64,000 nucleotides of DNA from Caloramator sp. mosi_1 (GCF_028622835.1 NZ_CP117677.1:1-64000), one strand, 5' to 3'. Shown: positions 42,478-51,784, counted from the first letter of the stretch. Program-made: numbers and translations. Notes: a model not told the origin generated them from the sequence alone.

Positions 42478-42506
42478 ATAATATAATAATTTTCGTCAAA
42501 TGTCAA
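42478..42506 (-). promoter_or_regulatory. Promoter of the CoA-disulfide reductase fusion gene
   Basis: On the minus strand TTGACA (42506-42501) and TATTAT (42483-42478) are 17 bases apart, about 70 bases before the ATG. Confidence 0.8.
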
Positions 42507-42507
42507 T

Positions 42508-42524
42508 ATACCCTATAAGGGTAA
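42508..42524. promoter_or_regulatory. CsoR/CstR-like operator
   Basis: ATACCCTATAAGGGTAA, with perfect TACCC/GGGTA arms around a 5-base centre, touches the -35 box of the sulfur-enzyme gene. Operators of the CsoR/CstR family have the form TACCCC-N-GGGGTA. Persulfide-sensing CstR controls rhodanese/TusA-type genes in other Firmicutes, so this is a plausible sulfide/persulfide switch. Confidence 0.55.
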
Positions 42525-42588
42525 CAAAAATTTTATATTTATATTATTTGCAACTTTTGAAAAAATAATTATAAGGAGGTGTTTTAGG

Positions 42589-42738
42589 ATGACCAAAATT
42601 GCCGTTGACAGCAACCTCAAAAATATAAAGGATGCTCTTTACAAAAACGGTATTAACTTCACAGTTATACCAAATAAAAATGCAGGTCAAATAAAACCCT
42701 CTGACTTTGATATTCTGATTTTGTCTGAAGATAATTAG
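42589..42738 (+). CDS. Small UPF0180/YkuS-like protein
   Basis: A 49-residue protein with a good site (AAGGAGGTG). It reads MTKIAVDSNLKNIKDALYKN, then GINFTVIPNKN, ending ILILSEDN. The N-terminal half resembles UPF0180 (YkuS) proteins, but it is shorter. Divergent from the sulfur-enzyme gene and followed by a strong terminator. Function unknown. Confidence 0.55.
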   Translation: MTKIAVDSNLKNIKDALYKNGINFTVIPNKNAGQIKPSDFDILILSEDN

Positions 42739-42740
42739 AA

Positions 42741-42796
42741 CTTAATAAGAAGGTGCCGTTAAGTAATTTGCTTTAACGGCACCTTCTTATTAGTGA
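42741..42796 (+). terminator. Long terminator-like hairpin
   Basis: TAATAAGAAGGTGCCGTTAA and its complement form an almost 20-bp stem with a 9-base loop. It ends the small upstream gene. Confidence 0.75.
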
Positions 42797-42925
42797 GGCT
42801 GTTGAAAAAACTATAATATGCTTAACCTCTTGAAGGATTTCCTTAGCATTCCTTCTGCGGCTTAAGCAAGTCTAAGCTTAAGAAATAGGGAAACAAACTT
42901 CCTTTCAAGGGACAATTTCATAAGC
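42796..42925. repeat. MITE-like repeat, copy E
   Basis: Starts GAGGCTGTTGAAAAAACTATAATATG and contains CCTCTTGAAGGATTTCCTTAGCATTCCTTC, then GGCTTAAGCAAGTCTAAGCTT, as in copies B and D, and ends TTTCAAGGGACAATTTCATAA, which resembles the tail of copy A. It seems to be an internally deleted copy. Confidence 0.75.
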
Positions 42926-43009
42926 AGAACATTTTATATTTCTAAATAATTAAATTTTTATTATAATAAATAAGAAGTCTTCTTTTGATTAATAAAGGTG
43001 CAGAAATTA

Positions 43010-43200
43010 ATGTTATAAAAAGTAATCAAGCAGCTACTCTACATTTTCAGTTTTGAAAATTAGTTGCTTGGTTTAAGGAAGGGAGTGACAGATATACCGT
43101 TAGCTCACGGTATGGCACTGTAGAGGTGTGCCATTATGTACACTGCGTAAGGTTTTTAGTGTATGAGTAAAACCTATGTATTTTATAGGTTTTACAGAGC
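43010..43200 (+). ncRNA. Candidate structured RNA leader ahead of a HAD gene
   Basis: Four consecutive hairpins: CAAGCA..TGCTTG with inner ATTTTCA/TGAAAAT (43027-43070); ATACCG..CGGTAT (43094-43113); TGGCAC..GTGCCA (43113-43133); and an 11-bp stem GTAAAACCTAT/ATAGGTTTTAC (43167-43195) just before the ATG at 43208. Base composition is higher in GC than the surrounding intergenic DNA. I matched it to no riboswitch class that I know. Confidence 0.4.
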
Positions 43201-43207
43201 ACACTTT

Positions 43208-43866
43208 ATGCTAAAGGACATAAAGGCAGTAATTTTTGATATGGATGGAACTATAATAGACTCTATGTGGGTTTGGAGGGAAGTTGATGTAGAATTTTTA
43301 AAGCGAAGAAACATTGAACTTCCAGAAGACCTTCAAAGAGCAATAGAAGGTCTAAGCTTTACCGAAACTGCCGTATACTTTAAAGAAAGATTCAATTTAG
43401 AAGAAAGTATTGAAGAAATAATGCAGGAATGGCTGGAGATGGTTGACCACTACTACAGAAATGTAATACAGGCTAAAAGGGAGTACATAAGTTTCTTACT
43501 TATCTAAAGGAAAACGGATATTTGATTGGAATGGCAACCAGCAACAACCGCCAGCTTGTGGAGGCTGTTTTATCAAGAAACGATATACTTCACTACTTTG
43601 ATGAGATAGTTACAACCTGTGAAGTACCAAGGGATAAATCCTTCCCTGATGTATTTTTAGAAACAGCAAAGAGGCTGAAGGTTGAGCCTCAGGAATGCAT
43701 TGTTTTTGAGGATACTGTTCCTGCTGTTCGAGGTGCCCGTGCTGCAGGTATGAAGGTTGTAGGTGTATATGATGAAAATGGAACCTGTACACCAGATGAG
43801 CTTAAGGAAATAACAGACCACTTAATAGAGGACTTTGAGAATATTTTAGAAAAATTAAATAAATAA
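43208..43866 (+). CDS. HAD-IA phosphatase, beta-phosphoglucomutase-like (frame break)
   Basis: About 219 residues; one break near 43485. Motif I is VIFDMDGTIIDS (nucleophile Asp about residue 10), the cap domain follows, motif II is ATSNN, motif III a Lys in CEVPRDKSFPDVFL, and motif IV is IVFEDTVPAVRGARAAGM. The group includes beta-phosphoglucomutases and sugar-phosphate phosphatases. A start at 43163 is possible but would add 15 residues and overlap the last hairpin of the leader. Confidence 0.83.
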
Positions 43867-43895
43867 TCTCCTTAAGTATAAATAAAATTTAGTTA

Positions 43896-43938
43896 AAAAC
43901 CCCAATAGGATTAACTTACAGCCATCCTTATTGGGGGT
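43896..43938. terminator. Bidirectional terminator
   Basis: ACCCCAATAGGA ... TCCTTATTGGGGGT between convergent genes; A/T runs flank both sides. Confidence 0.7.
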
Positions 43939-43947
43939 AAACTAATT

Positions 43948-44276
43948 TTAAAAATGTTCTCCGTTTTCGTAGTATCTCTTTTCTTTATACTTAACAAAAA
44001 CAACATCCACAGTTTCTGCACCTGTTGCTTCCTTTATCTTTTCTGTTATCTTTTTGCTACTTTATCTTGTATTTCGCTTCCTCTGTCAAACCAAGCCACC
44101 TCTATAAATGGGTACATCTTTACTTCTTCTCCGTCAAATATAAAATCGGAGTTTACAACCTCTAATACAAAATAGTCTCTTGGACATCCTATAATCTCCT
44201 GAAGATTATCAACTAATTCCCTGCTTATTGTTTTAACTGTTTCCTTTTCTACTCCCTTAAATCTTAAATGTGGCAT
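43948..44276 (-). CDS. DUF1904 family protein (frame break)
   Basis: About 109 residues; one missing base near 44055 restores a C-terminus ending VFVKYKEKRYYENGEHF. It begins MPHLRFKGVEKETVKTIS. The family is tautomerase-like in size and fold prediction, with no known reaction. It follows the methyltransferase gene by 10 bases, so they share an operon. Confidence 0.7.
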
Positions 44277-44286
44277 AGAATCCCTC

Positions 44287-45441
44287 CTAAATATGTATGT
44301 ATCTTTCAAGGTATGGAGTTATATTGAATTTTTCTTTAAGTGCCTTATATTCATTTATTGCCCTATTATTTTTATCTGAAACCTTTACTGCTCTTATTAA
44401 TAAATTCTTTGGTGTTTCAAGAGGAGAAATATACTCTACAACTGAAACCTTGTATCCCTGTGTTTCAAGTAAAAGTGCCCTTATGCCGTCTGTCAGCATA
44501 TCTGAAAATCTTGCTCTAAACACACCGTGCTTAATTATTGGATTAAACTCATCAAATCTGTACTGCTCAAGCAACTCTCTATGACAGCAGGGAACACACA
44601 TTATAGCCCTTGCATTTACATTTATTGCTGTACCAAGGGCCATATCTGTTGCAATGTCGCAGGCGTGGAGGCTAATTACTATATCTATCCTTCTATCTGG
44701 AATATACTCATTTAAATCCATACATAAAAACTGCATATTCTTATAGTTTAATCTCTTTGCTATTTCCTTTGAGGCATTTATAACATTTTCTGACCTATCT
44801 ATTCCTATAAAGTAGCAGTTTTTCTTTTTAACTTCCTTTATATAATAATTTAATACAAAGGTTAGGTAGGACTTACCACAAGCACAGTCTAAAACGTTTA
44901 TAGTATCCACATCACCAAGCTCTTTTATCATAGAATCTATAAGTTCTACAAAGTGGTCTATTTGATTATATTTTCTGATCATATCATTCTTTACTTTTCC
45001 GTCTTTTGTAAGTATTCCTATCTCCTTTAAAAGCTCATCCGCCTCTCCAACCCTTATTAGATAATTTCTATTTAAAAGAGTAGATTTTGTAAATGCGTGC
45101 TCATCTGCCCTGTCCTCTTTAGTATCCACCTGTTTCGTTTTTACATTTTTATTGTCTGCATTTAATATAAACCTCTTGCCTCTTTCGTTTATAACAAACT
45201 CAAGTTCATCGTATTTTTGTGATTGTTCTGCTATGTAATTTGGTATGTCGTCTATTGTAAGCTTTTCATCTCTGCCGTTAAAATTAACCTTTTCCTCCTC
45301 TATATCTATTATCCCTATGTAGTCCTTTGTACCTGACTTAAATTTAAAGGTAACTTCTTTTATAAAATCCTTGTTGTCCTTTAGTCTTGATGTCATTCCC
45401 CAAAGCATAAATTTAATTTTATCGCATATTCCTTTGTTCAT
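44287..45441 (-). CDS. Class I SAM-dependent methyltransferase (Methyltransf_32 type)
   Basis: An intact 384-residue protein. The N-terminal 170 residues are a poorly conserved lysine-rich domain. SAM motif I is NVLDCACGKSYLTFVLNYY (about residue 190) and later blocks are CYFIGIDRSENVI, IDIVISLHACDIATDMALG and IMCVPCCHREL. The Cys/His-rich CVPCCHREL is typical of this group, whose substrate (possibly RNA) is unknown. It heads a pair with the DUF1904 gene. Confidence 0.82.
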   Translation of the reverse strand: MNKGICDKIKFMLWGMTSRLKDNKDFIKEVTFKFKSGTKDYIGIIDIEEEKVNFNGRDEKLTIDDIPNYIAEQSQKYDELEFVINERGKRFILNADNKNVKTKQVDTKEDRADEHAFTKSTLLNRNYLIRVGEADELLKEIGILTKDGKVKNDMIRKYNQIDHFVELIDSMIKELGDVDTINVLDCACGKSYLTFVLNYYIKEVKKKNCYFIGIDRSENVINASKEIAKRLNYKNMQFLCMDLNEYIPDRRIDIVISLHACDIATDMALGTAINVNARAIMCVPCCHRELLEQYRFDEFNPIIKHGVFRARFSDMLTDGIRALLLETQGYKVSVVEYISPLETPKNLLIRAVKVSDKNNRAINEYKALKEKFNITPYLERYIHI

Positions 45442-45504
45442 CCTTCTTCCTCCCTTTTGTTTTGCATCCTAATTATAGCAAAAAATAAAGGGAGAAAACT
45501 CCCC

Positions 45505-45911
45505 TTATACAGCCATATACTCAACCTTTAGGCCCTCCTGTGATACATTTTCACATTTTGCCCCAATAACAAACTTTACTGCATTATTTTCTGCAAACTT
45601 TTTGGCATCAGTAAAGAAGCGTACAATATCATCATTTGATATTATCGCGTTAAGATTGTCTATAAATATTGTTTCTATATCGTAATCTTCGGAAATCATA
45701 CCATAGAGGAAGCCTATAAAGCTTTCATAAGAGGAAATGGGGAACTCTGAGATATTAACAAGGCGGATTTTTGAACTTAATTGATACATACCTTCAGAAG
45801 AGTTACTAACATAAACAATATGACCCTTTGCATCCTGAACAAGTTCATTAGCCATTGAGATTAATTTTTGGTCTTTCCGGCTCCTTTGTCACCGGTTAAT
45901 ACTTGAACCAT
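45505..45911 (-). CDS. Small P-loop ATPase-like protein (frame break)
   Basis: About 136 residues after restoring one missing A near 45890. It starts MVQVLTGDKGAGKTKKL, with a perfect Walker A (GDKGAGKT), and has a Walker-B-like TIFIDNLNAII. The rest is a short alpha/beta domain. It is too small for a full AAA or RecA protein. Function unknown. Confidence 0.65.
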
Positions 45912-46054
45912 TTTAATCACCCCATTTTTTTATTTACCCTTTAATATAAGGATACTATATTCTGAAAATTTTTGCAATTGAAATAAGTCTTTTTTAGCCT
46001 ATTTTTATTCTTATCCAATATACATTTTTATACTATCAAACTTTTTTAAAGTAG

Positions 46055-46095
46055 AAAAAATAAGTTCCACTTTTATTAGTGGAACTTATTTTTTA
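46055..46095 (-). terminator. Bidirectional terminator
   Basis: AAAAAATAAGTTCCACT ... AGTGGAACTTATTTTTT: a near-perfect stem with T-runs on both strands, after the universal stress protein gene. Confidence 0.85.
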
Positions 46096-46102
46096 ATTAT
46101 AT

Positions 46103-46489
46103 TTACGATACTAAATAAAAGTCTACATCCTCCATACTTTTTCTAAGGCTGTCAACTACGCTGTCCTCTTCACATCCCTTTGGCGGCTCACCTAATACTA
46201 TATGTCCAACACCATTTTCCACTGCAAATTTAGTTATTGCACCACAAACATCATTGGACCTTAAAACAGTCATATCAGCTCCAACAGATTTTGATATTCC
46301 ATATAGATATTCTATTGCATCCGCCTGCTTGCTGTTGCCTAAGAAGTTTTCGTCCTCTCTTGCAACGTGTACTACGTGTAGCTCTCCATCTATTTTATCC
46401 CTTAATTCTTTTCCCTTCTTAATTAATCTTTCACAGGTTCTTTGTTGTGTAACACATACCATTATATTTTTATCTTTTTTCACATCCAT
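46103..46489 (-). CDS. Universal stress protein (UspA) domain protein
   Basis: An intact 128-residue protein. It starts with KNIMVCVTQQRTCERLIKKG, and has ELHVVHVARED and a C-terminal HIVLGEPPKG, close to the ATP-binding GxxxxG pattern of the USP domain of KdpD. It may sense or bind nucleotides. AGGGGAATG precedes the start. Single-gene unit. Confidence 0.8.
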   Translation of the reverse strand: MDVKKDKNIMVCVTQQRTCERLIKKGKELRDKIDGELHVVHVAREDENFLGNSKQADAIEYLYGISKSVGADMTVLRSNDVCGAITKFAVENGVGHIVLGEPPKGCEEDSVVDSLRKSMEDVDFYLVS

Positions 46490-46582
46490 TCCCCTTTCTG
46501 GGTATATTATTTCTACTAATATTATACAATATTTTTACTCACCACATCACTATTTTACCAAAGTTTAAAAATTTATTCAAAA

Positions 46583-46955
46583 TTAATCTGTAATTATTAC
46601 CTTAGTTCCAACTGGCACTAAAGGAAATAACCTTTCTATATCTTTATTATACATTCTAATACACCCATTTGTAACTGCATAACCTATTGAAGATGGATTA
46701 TTTGTTCCGTGTATACCGTATCCCTTATAAAATCGCATCCACCTTGTACCAAATGCTCCTCCTGGATTTAAAACCTTATCAAGTATTTTAAACTGTCCCT
46801 TTGGTGTTGGTGTTAGCTTTTACCTATTGCAATTTTAAAGGAAAAAAACACCTTCTCATTTACAATTAGATAAAGTCTTCTCTGTTTTAATCTAATTAAA
46901 ATATATTTATTCTGTGATACTTTTGCTATTCTCTTTTTATTGGATTTAAAAACAT
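46583..46955 (-). CDS. L,D-transpeptidase (YkuD) without signal peptide (two frame breaks)
   Basis: About 124 residues after restoring bases near 46948 and 46818. The catalytic region is [20 protein letters not shown], followed by IRM, giving the HG-x(n)-S-x-G-C-x-R signature with the active-site Cys. The N-terminus [19 protein letters not shown] has no signal peptide, unusual for a wall cross-linking enzyme; a spore-coat or forespore location would explain that. GGGGGATGG precedes the ATG. Confidence 0.78.
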
Positions 46956-46966
46956 ACCCATCCCCC

Positions 46967-46990
46967 AAAAAGTGCCACCCAGGTGAAATG
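46967..46990. repeat. CACCTGGGTGGCAC repeat, copy 2 (half)
   Basis: AAAAAGTGCCACCCAGGTGA and AAT: one arm of the inverted repeat at 18357, here 12 bases upstream of the L,D-transpeptidase start. Confidence 0.75.
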
Positions 46991-47081
46991 TTACTTGAGC
47001 CATATTTTTCCTATTCTATTATATTATTTATCCATGTTCTTTTGTTACATATAAAATGTTTTCTAAAAAAGGACTCCTACT

Positions 47082-47746
47082 CTAATAGAAGTCCTTAAAA
47101 TATCCCTTTGCATTTTCCTTTACAGCCCTAATGGTACAATTCAGATTTGTACAAACCTTGCAGGAATGACGCCTTTTAATCTTTTCAAGTTTTTCATCCA
47201 CACCGTGTACATAAGTTAGAGATTTTGGTGGATGTACAGCATAGCCCTTTACTGTGTAAATGCTATGCGTTTTCCCTATATTTAGCCTATCGATTATATC
47301 TGACTGATATTCGATAGGTATTTCCCCGTCACCTGGTGCAACTCTGCAGGTTATTCCATAACCTAAATTATAAAAATAATTGAAAATATATTCATACATT
47401 TGGCTGTTGTACTCAAACAAAAGTGTACTTGCCATAACATCAAGTATTACAGCATCTACAAATTTATTTTCACTAAATAATTCATCTATCTTGTCGGTTA
47501 TCTTTGCACCTAAGGTTATAAAACAGGGGGATATTTTACTGCATTCCTTAAAGGATTCAAAATCATACTCTTTTGGTTTCTCAAGTAGCTTAAAAATCCG
47601 ACTGCTTCTGTACTATTATAGAGCATATCTACCAGACTGTCATAAATTTTTCCCCTGTCTTCGCCGCAAGATGGAAGATAGGTTTCTACAACCTCAAGAA
47701 TGTGTTCTTTATCTAAATTCATTTCAAAATTTCTCAATATCTCCAT
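47082..47746 (-). CDS. Methionine synthase activation-domain-like protein (frame break)
   Basis: About 222 residues; break near 47600. It resembles the B12-reactivation domain of MetH as found in small clostridial proteins: FITLGAKITDKIDELF, VILDVMASTLLFEYNSQM, GYGITCRVAPGDGEIPIEYQ and VHPPKSLTYVHGV. The C-terminus CKVCTNLNCTIRA has three cysteines that could bind a metal or cluster. I infer a role in reductive activation of a corrinoid protein. ATG 47746 follows GGGGTGA. Confidence 0.7.
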
Positions 47747-47862
47747 TAAATCACCCCTTATTTTATTTATTATATTCAAAATACAAAATAAAAATCCTCT
47801 TGAATAATAGAGGATTTAGTACTCTTTATTTATTTTGAGATTCTGAATTTAAATTGTTATTG

Positions 47863-48077
47863 TTAATGCCCCTTAATGAAGGTAGAAGATATAAAAAATA
47901 TTAAAACTAACATAACGGATAAAATAGTAACTATCTTTTCCATATTTCCAATCTTAAACAAAAACTTTCCACCGTACTTCTTCTTAAAGTTAATAATTCC
48001 TCTTAAAAGGAAAAATCTATACAAGCCCATCAATAGATAATAAAAAGTACTAAGGACATTAACTTTTCATCTATCAT
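47863..48077 (-). CDS. Small hypothetical membrane protein (frame break)
   Basis: About 71 residues if a missing base near 48035 is restored: MIDEKLMSLVLF, then YLLMGLYRFFLLRGIINFKK, then MEKIVTILSVMLVLIFFI as a second hydrophobic segment. GGGAGG precedes the ATG. No family recognised. Confidence 0.45.
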
Positions 48078-48232
48078 CAAAATCCTCCCTTCAATTCGTC
48101 TTAAAAATCCCTAAGTCATATTATTCTACATAAAATTACAATATCCTTCTATACTAATAAATTTTTAACAAAGTGTAAGAGAAAGGAGAAATATAAGTAT
48201 ATCAAACAAACGTATATGATAACTAAATAATA

Positions 48233-48263
48233 AACACCTACTTTGAATCCTCAAAGCAGGTGT
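48233..48263 (-). terminator. Terminator after the thiolase gene
   Basis: AACACCTGCTTTGA..TCAAAGTAGGTGTT on the minus strand followed by TATTATTTAG. Confidence 0.65.
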
Positions 48264-48279
48264 TGTAAATTTTGGTAAT

Positions 48280-48306
48280 TTCACATTTCACCTGGGTGGC
48301 ACGTTA
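48280..48306. repeat. CACCTGGGTGGCAC repeat, copy 3 (half)
   Basis: TTTCACATTTCACCTGGGTG followed by GCACGTT, next to the thiolase stop codon. It is in the opposite orientation to copy 2. Confidence 0.75.
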
Positions 48307-49493
48307 CTTTATTCTTACAAGAACTGATGCAATGTTTGTTGCTCCACTTCCACCAATGTTTAGAGTTAATCCTGCCTTTGCACTTTCAACCTGAAGACCA
48401 ATTGCTTCACCTAAAAGCTGTTTTGCTACTAAAACGTGCATTGAAACACCTGTTGCACCAACTGGGTGTCCCTTAGCCTTTAATCCTCCTGATGGGTTAA
48501 CAGGCAGTCTTCCTCCAACATATACATCCCCGTTTTTAATAGCTTCAAAGCCTCTTCCTTCCTCTGTAAGTCCCATTGCTTCATAGATTAATAATTCTGT
48601 TATTGTAAAGCAATCGTGAACCTCTGCTACATTTATATCGTTTATTGTCATATTAGCATCCCTTAAGGCCCTTTGAATTGCTACCTTTGCAGCTTCAAGC
48701 TTGTAATTTGGTCTTTTCCCTCAACTATTGATAGATAGTCTGATGTATGTGAAAGGGATCTTATTTCAACTACCTTATCCTTCATAGAAAGAGCCCTTTC
48801 TGTAGTTGTCAAAACAACTGCAGCTGCACCATCTGATACAAGTGAACAGTCTGAAAGCTTAAGTGGGTCAGCTATTAGTGGATTCTTATCCTGTATTGTT
48901 CTTACATATTCCCTTTCATATTCAACGTGCATCTGAGCAAGTGGGTTTGCCATTGCATTTTTGTGTGCCTTAACTGTAATATAGGATAGCATATCCCAAA
49001 GCTCTTCCTTTGAGTAGCCATACTTTGCCATATATCCCTTTGCATATTCTGCATAAAGTCCTGGAAAGGAGTACCCCTTTCCGCCTTCTTCTGGATAGTA
49101 GGATGCCATAGCTAAAACTTCTGTAACTCCTGCGGTCTTAAGGGAAGTCATCTTTTCAACACCAATTACAAGTGCATTTTTTATCTTTCCTGACTCTATT
49201 GCAAACATTGCTTGTTCTATAGCTGTTGAACCTGATGCACAGGCATTTTCGACTCTTGTACAGGGCTTAAATCTTAAATCTGGATGAATTTCAACTACAA
49301 ATGGAGCTATATGTTCCTGTTTATTAAATCCGCCTCCACTATAATTTCCAACAAATACTGCATCAATATCCTTAGGCTCAAGTCCTGAATCTTCAATTGC
49401 CCTTCTTCCTGCCTCTACAAGAAGGCTGTAAATTGTTTCATTTTCTAACTTTCCTACCTTTGAATGATAAAAACCAATCATTGATACTGCCAT
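48304..49493 (-). CDS. Thiolase family acetyl-CoA acetyltransferase, SCP2 type (frame break)
   Basis: About 397 residues; break near 48695. Claisen-type thiolase of the SCP2/archaeal subfamily. Active-site Cys in VENACASGSTAIEQAMFA (about residue 86), C-terminal His in KAKGHPVGATGVSMHVL, and LNIGGSGATNIASVLVR instead of the second Cys motif of classical thiolases. The first part has SMIGFYHSKVGKLENETI. It should cleave acetoacetyl-CoA (or a related 3-ketoacyl-CoA). It follows fabG after a hairpin. Confidence 0.87.
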
Positions 49494-49541
49494 AATATAC
49501 ACCCCTTTGTTTAGAATTTGTCAATTTTTTATAAAACTATC

Positions 49542-49564
49542 AGAGGACAGTTAAACTGTCCTCT
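49542..49564 (-). terminator. Hairpin between fabG-type and thiolase genes
   Basis: AGAGGACAGT-TTA-ACTGTCCTCT, a perfect 10-bp stem, but without a T-run on the minus strand. It may set relative mRNA levels of the two genes. Confidence 0.5.
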
Positions 49565-49583
49565 TAAAATCATATGAAATAGG

Positions 49584-50324
49584 TTATAGTACAATGCCAC
49601 CATCTACACTTAAAACTGCACCTGTTATAAAGCTTGCCTCATCTGATGCTAAGAAGGCATAGGCATTAGCTATATCCTCTGGCATACCAAGTCTCTTTAG
49701 TGGAGCCTTATCCTTCATCATTTCCAATACCTTCTCTGGCATCTTTTCAGTCATAGGAGTTAGAATAAATCCTGGTGCAACAGCATTTACTCTAATACCC
49801 TTCTTTCCAAGTTCCTTTGCCCAAGTCTTTGTCATTCCTATAACTCCCCATTTAGTAGCAGCATAGTTTGTTTGTCCATAGTTTCCGTATATACCTACAA
49901 CAGAAGTTGCGTTTAGTATAACTCCACTTCCTTGGTCTACCATAACCTTAGCCACAGCCTGACCACAGTTAAATACACCCTTTAAATTTATATCAATTAC
50001 TCTATCCCATTCTGCTTCAGTCATTTTAAGTAGAGTATTATCTGCTGTTATACCTGCATTGTTAACAAGGCAGTCTATTTTACCAAACTTTTCAACAGTT
50101 AACCTAACCATTTCATCAACTTCTGCTCTGTTTGTGACATCAACCTTAACTCCTAAGACATTTTCACTTATAGCCTTTAATTCATTTACTGCTGTATCAA
50201 CTTGTTCCTGATTAATGTCACAAATTACTACATTTGCTCCTTCCTTTAAAAACTTTTCAGCTGTAGCCTTACCTATCCCCCTTGCAGCTCCTGTAATGAT
50301 TGCAACCTTTCCTTGTAATCTCAT
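49584..50324 (-). CDS. FabG-type short-chain dehydrogenase, probable (R)-3-hydroxyacyl-CoA dehydrogenase
   Basis: An intact 246-residue SDR. NAD(P) motif VAIITGAARGIGKATAEKFL (TGxxxGxG), NNAG in LVNNAGITAD, catalytic Ser/Tyr/Lys in NATSVVGIYGNYGQTNYAAT and K shortly after, and the C-terminal AFLASDEASFITGAVLSVDG. FabG and acetoacetyl-CoA reductase share these features. Its position in an acyl-CoA operon behind a sigma-54 promoter favours acetoacetyl-CoA/(R)-3-hydroxybutyryl-CoA as substrates, an inference. Confidence 0.88.
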   Translation of the reverse strand: MRLQGKVAIITGAARGIGKATAEKFLKEGANVVICDINQEQVDTAVNELKAISENVLGVKVDVTNRAEVDEMVRLTVEKFGKIDCLVNNAGITADNTLLKMTEAEWDRVIDINLKGVFNCGQAVAKVMVDQGSGVILNATSVVGIYGNYGQTNYAATKWGVIGMTKTWAKELGKKGIRVNAVAPGFILTPMTEKMPEKVLEMMKDKAPLKRLGMPEDIANAYAFLASDEASFITGAVLSVDGGIVL

Positions 50325-50362
50325 AAGTTTACCTCCATTTCAATTATTTTGATTATTTAAAA

Positions 50363-50377
50363 GCAAATATTGTGCCA
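50363..50377 (-). promoter_or_regulatory. Sigma-54 promoter upstream of the fabG-thiolase genes
   Basis: On the minus strand TGGCAC-N5-TTGC followed by TTTT, a full match to the -24/-12 consensus, about 39 bases upstream of the ATG. Confidence 0.85.
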
Positions 50378-50388
50378 ATTTATCTAAA

Positions 50389-51767
50389 TTATACTATTCC
50401 TAAACTTGCCAATATAAGAGCTACTACTAAAGCAATTAGAGGAATAAAAACGCTTACCACACCTATATCCTTATAGGACTCTTTATGTGTCATACCGCAA
50501 ATTCCAAGTAAAGTTATAACTGCACCATTGTGTGGAAGTGAATCAAGTCCACCACAGGCAATTGTTGCAATTCTGTGTAGAGCTTCAGGATTGATACCAT
50601 ATTGTAAAGCCATTTCCATATATTGTTTTCCAAGTGCACCAAGTGCAATACTCATACCACCTGATGCTGAACCTGTAATACCTGCAAGTATATTAACTGA
50701 AATAGCTTCTGATATAAGTGGGTTGGTTGAAATTCCAAGTATTGCATTCTTTATTATTACAAAGGATGCAAGAGTTGCGATGACATTACCATAACCAACC
50801 TCTGATGCTGTATTTAATATTGGAAGGAATGAACCGAATATACCATTGTTTAAAGTCTTTAATATATTATCTATTCTCTTTCTGTGAATTACAAATGCAA
50901 TTATAATAGCTATAACAAGAGCTATTATTAAACTCCAAATACCAGCTACACTCTTTATTGATGTCTTATATGGCTCTTGAGCTAAATAGTCTGCATTAAT
51001 TCTTGGGAAGTAGTATTTTGATAGTATAAAGTTTATTACAAGAACTAAAATAATTGGAATTAATGCTATCCAGAAGCTTGGAAGTTTACTTTCATCAATT
51101 TCAGTAAAAGATTCATTTGGATGATGTCCATAATCTTCTCCTTGAGCCATTGCCTTTTTGCTCTTGATTGTAACCACCATATTCCAAGGCCTGCCATAAT
51201 TAAAGCTGCTACTATACCAAGTATTGGTGCAGCATATGCATTTGTTCCAAAGAATGGCATTGGAATAGCATTTTGTATTTGAGGCGTACCTGGCAATGCT
51301 GTCATAGTAAATGTAAAGGAGCCTAATGCAATAGCACCTGGAATTAATCTCTTTGGAATACCTGCCTCTCTAAATAGGTGAGCTGCAACTGGATATACAG
51401 CAAAAGCAACAACGAAAAGTGATACTCCACCATATGTTAAAATAGCACAGGATAATACAACTGCTATTATAGCCTTCTCTTTTCCAAGTTTACTTGCTAT
51501 ATAATGTGCAATTGCCTTTGCACTTCCTGAGTCCTCCATAACCTTACCAAATAAAGCACCTAACATAAATACTGGAAAATATAATCTTACGTAGTTAGCT
51601 AAATTCTTCATATAAACTTCTGTATAAGTCGCCATAAGTGGTGTTCCACCTGTAAACAATGCAGCAAGCAAAGCCAAAAGTGGTGCAAGTACAAGAACTG
51701 TAATTCCTCTATACGCAAGATACATAAGTAGTGCAAGTGACAATATAATACCTATTACTCCTAACAT
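50389..51767 (-). CDS. GntP family permease (frame break)
   Basis: About 460 residues with about 12 hydrophobic helices; one break near 51130. LAYRGITVLVLAPLLALLAA at the start and MTALPGTPQIQNAIP, then GLDSLPHNGAVITLLGICG near the end, are typical of the GntP/short-chain-acid branch. The context (CoA transferase, thiolase, acyl-CoA dehydrogenase) suggests import of a short-chain hydroxy or keto acid, such as 3-hydroxybutyrate. It starts 17 bases after the CoA transferase stop. Confidence 0.85.
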
Positions 51768-51784
51768 AATTATCCCCCTTAAAT

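Noticed and set aside
46967-48306. Composite transposon bounded by the inverted CACCTGGGTGGCAC arms
   Set aside because: No transposase lies between them and the same repeat occurs as a complete stand-alone hairpin elsewhere.
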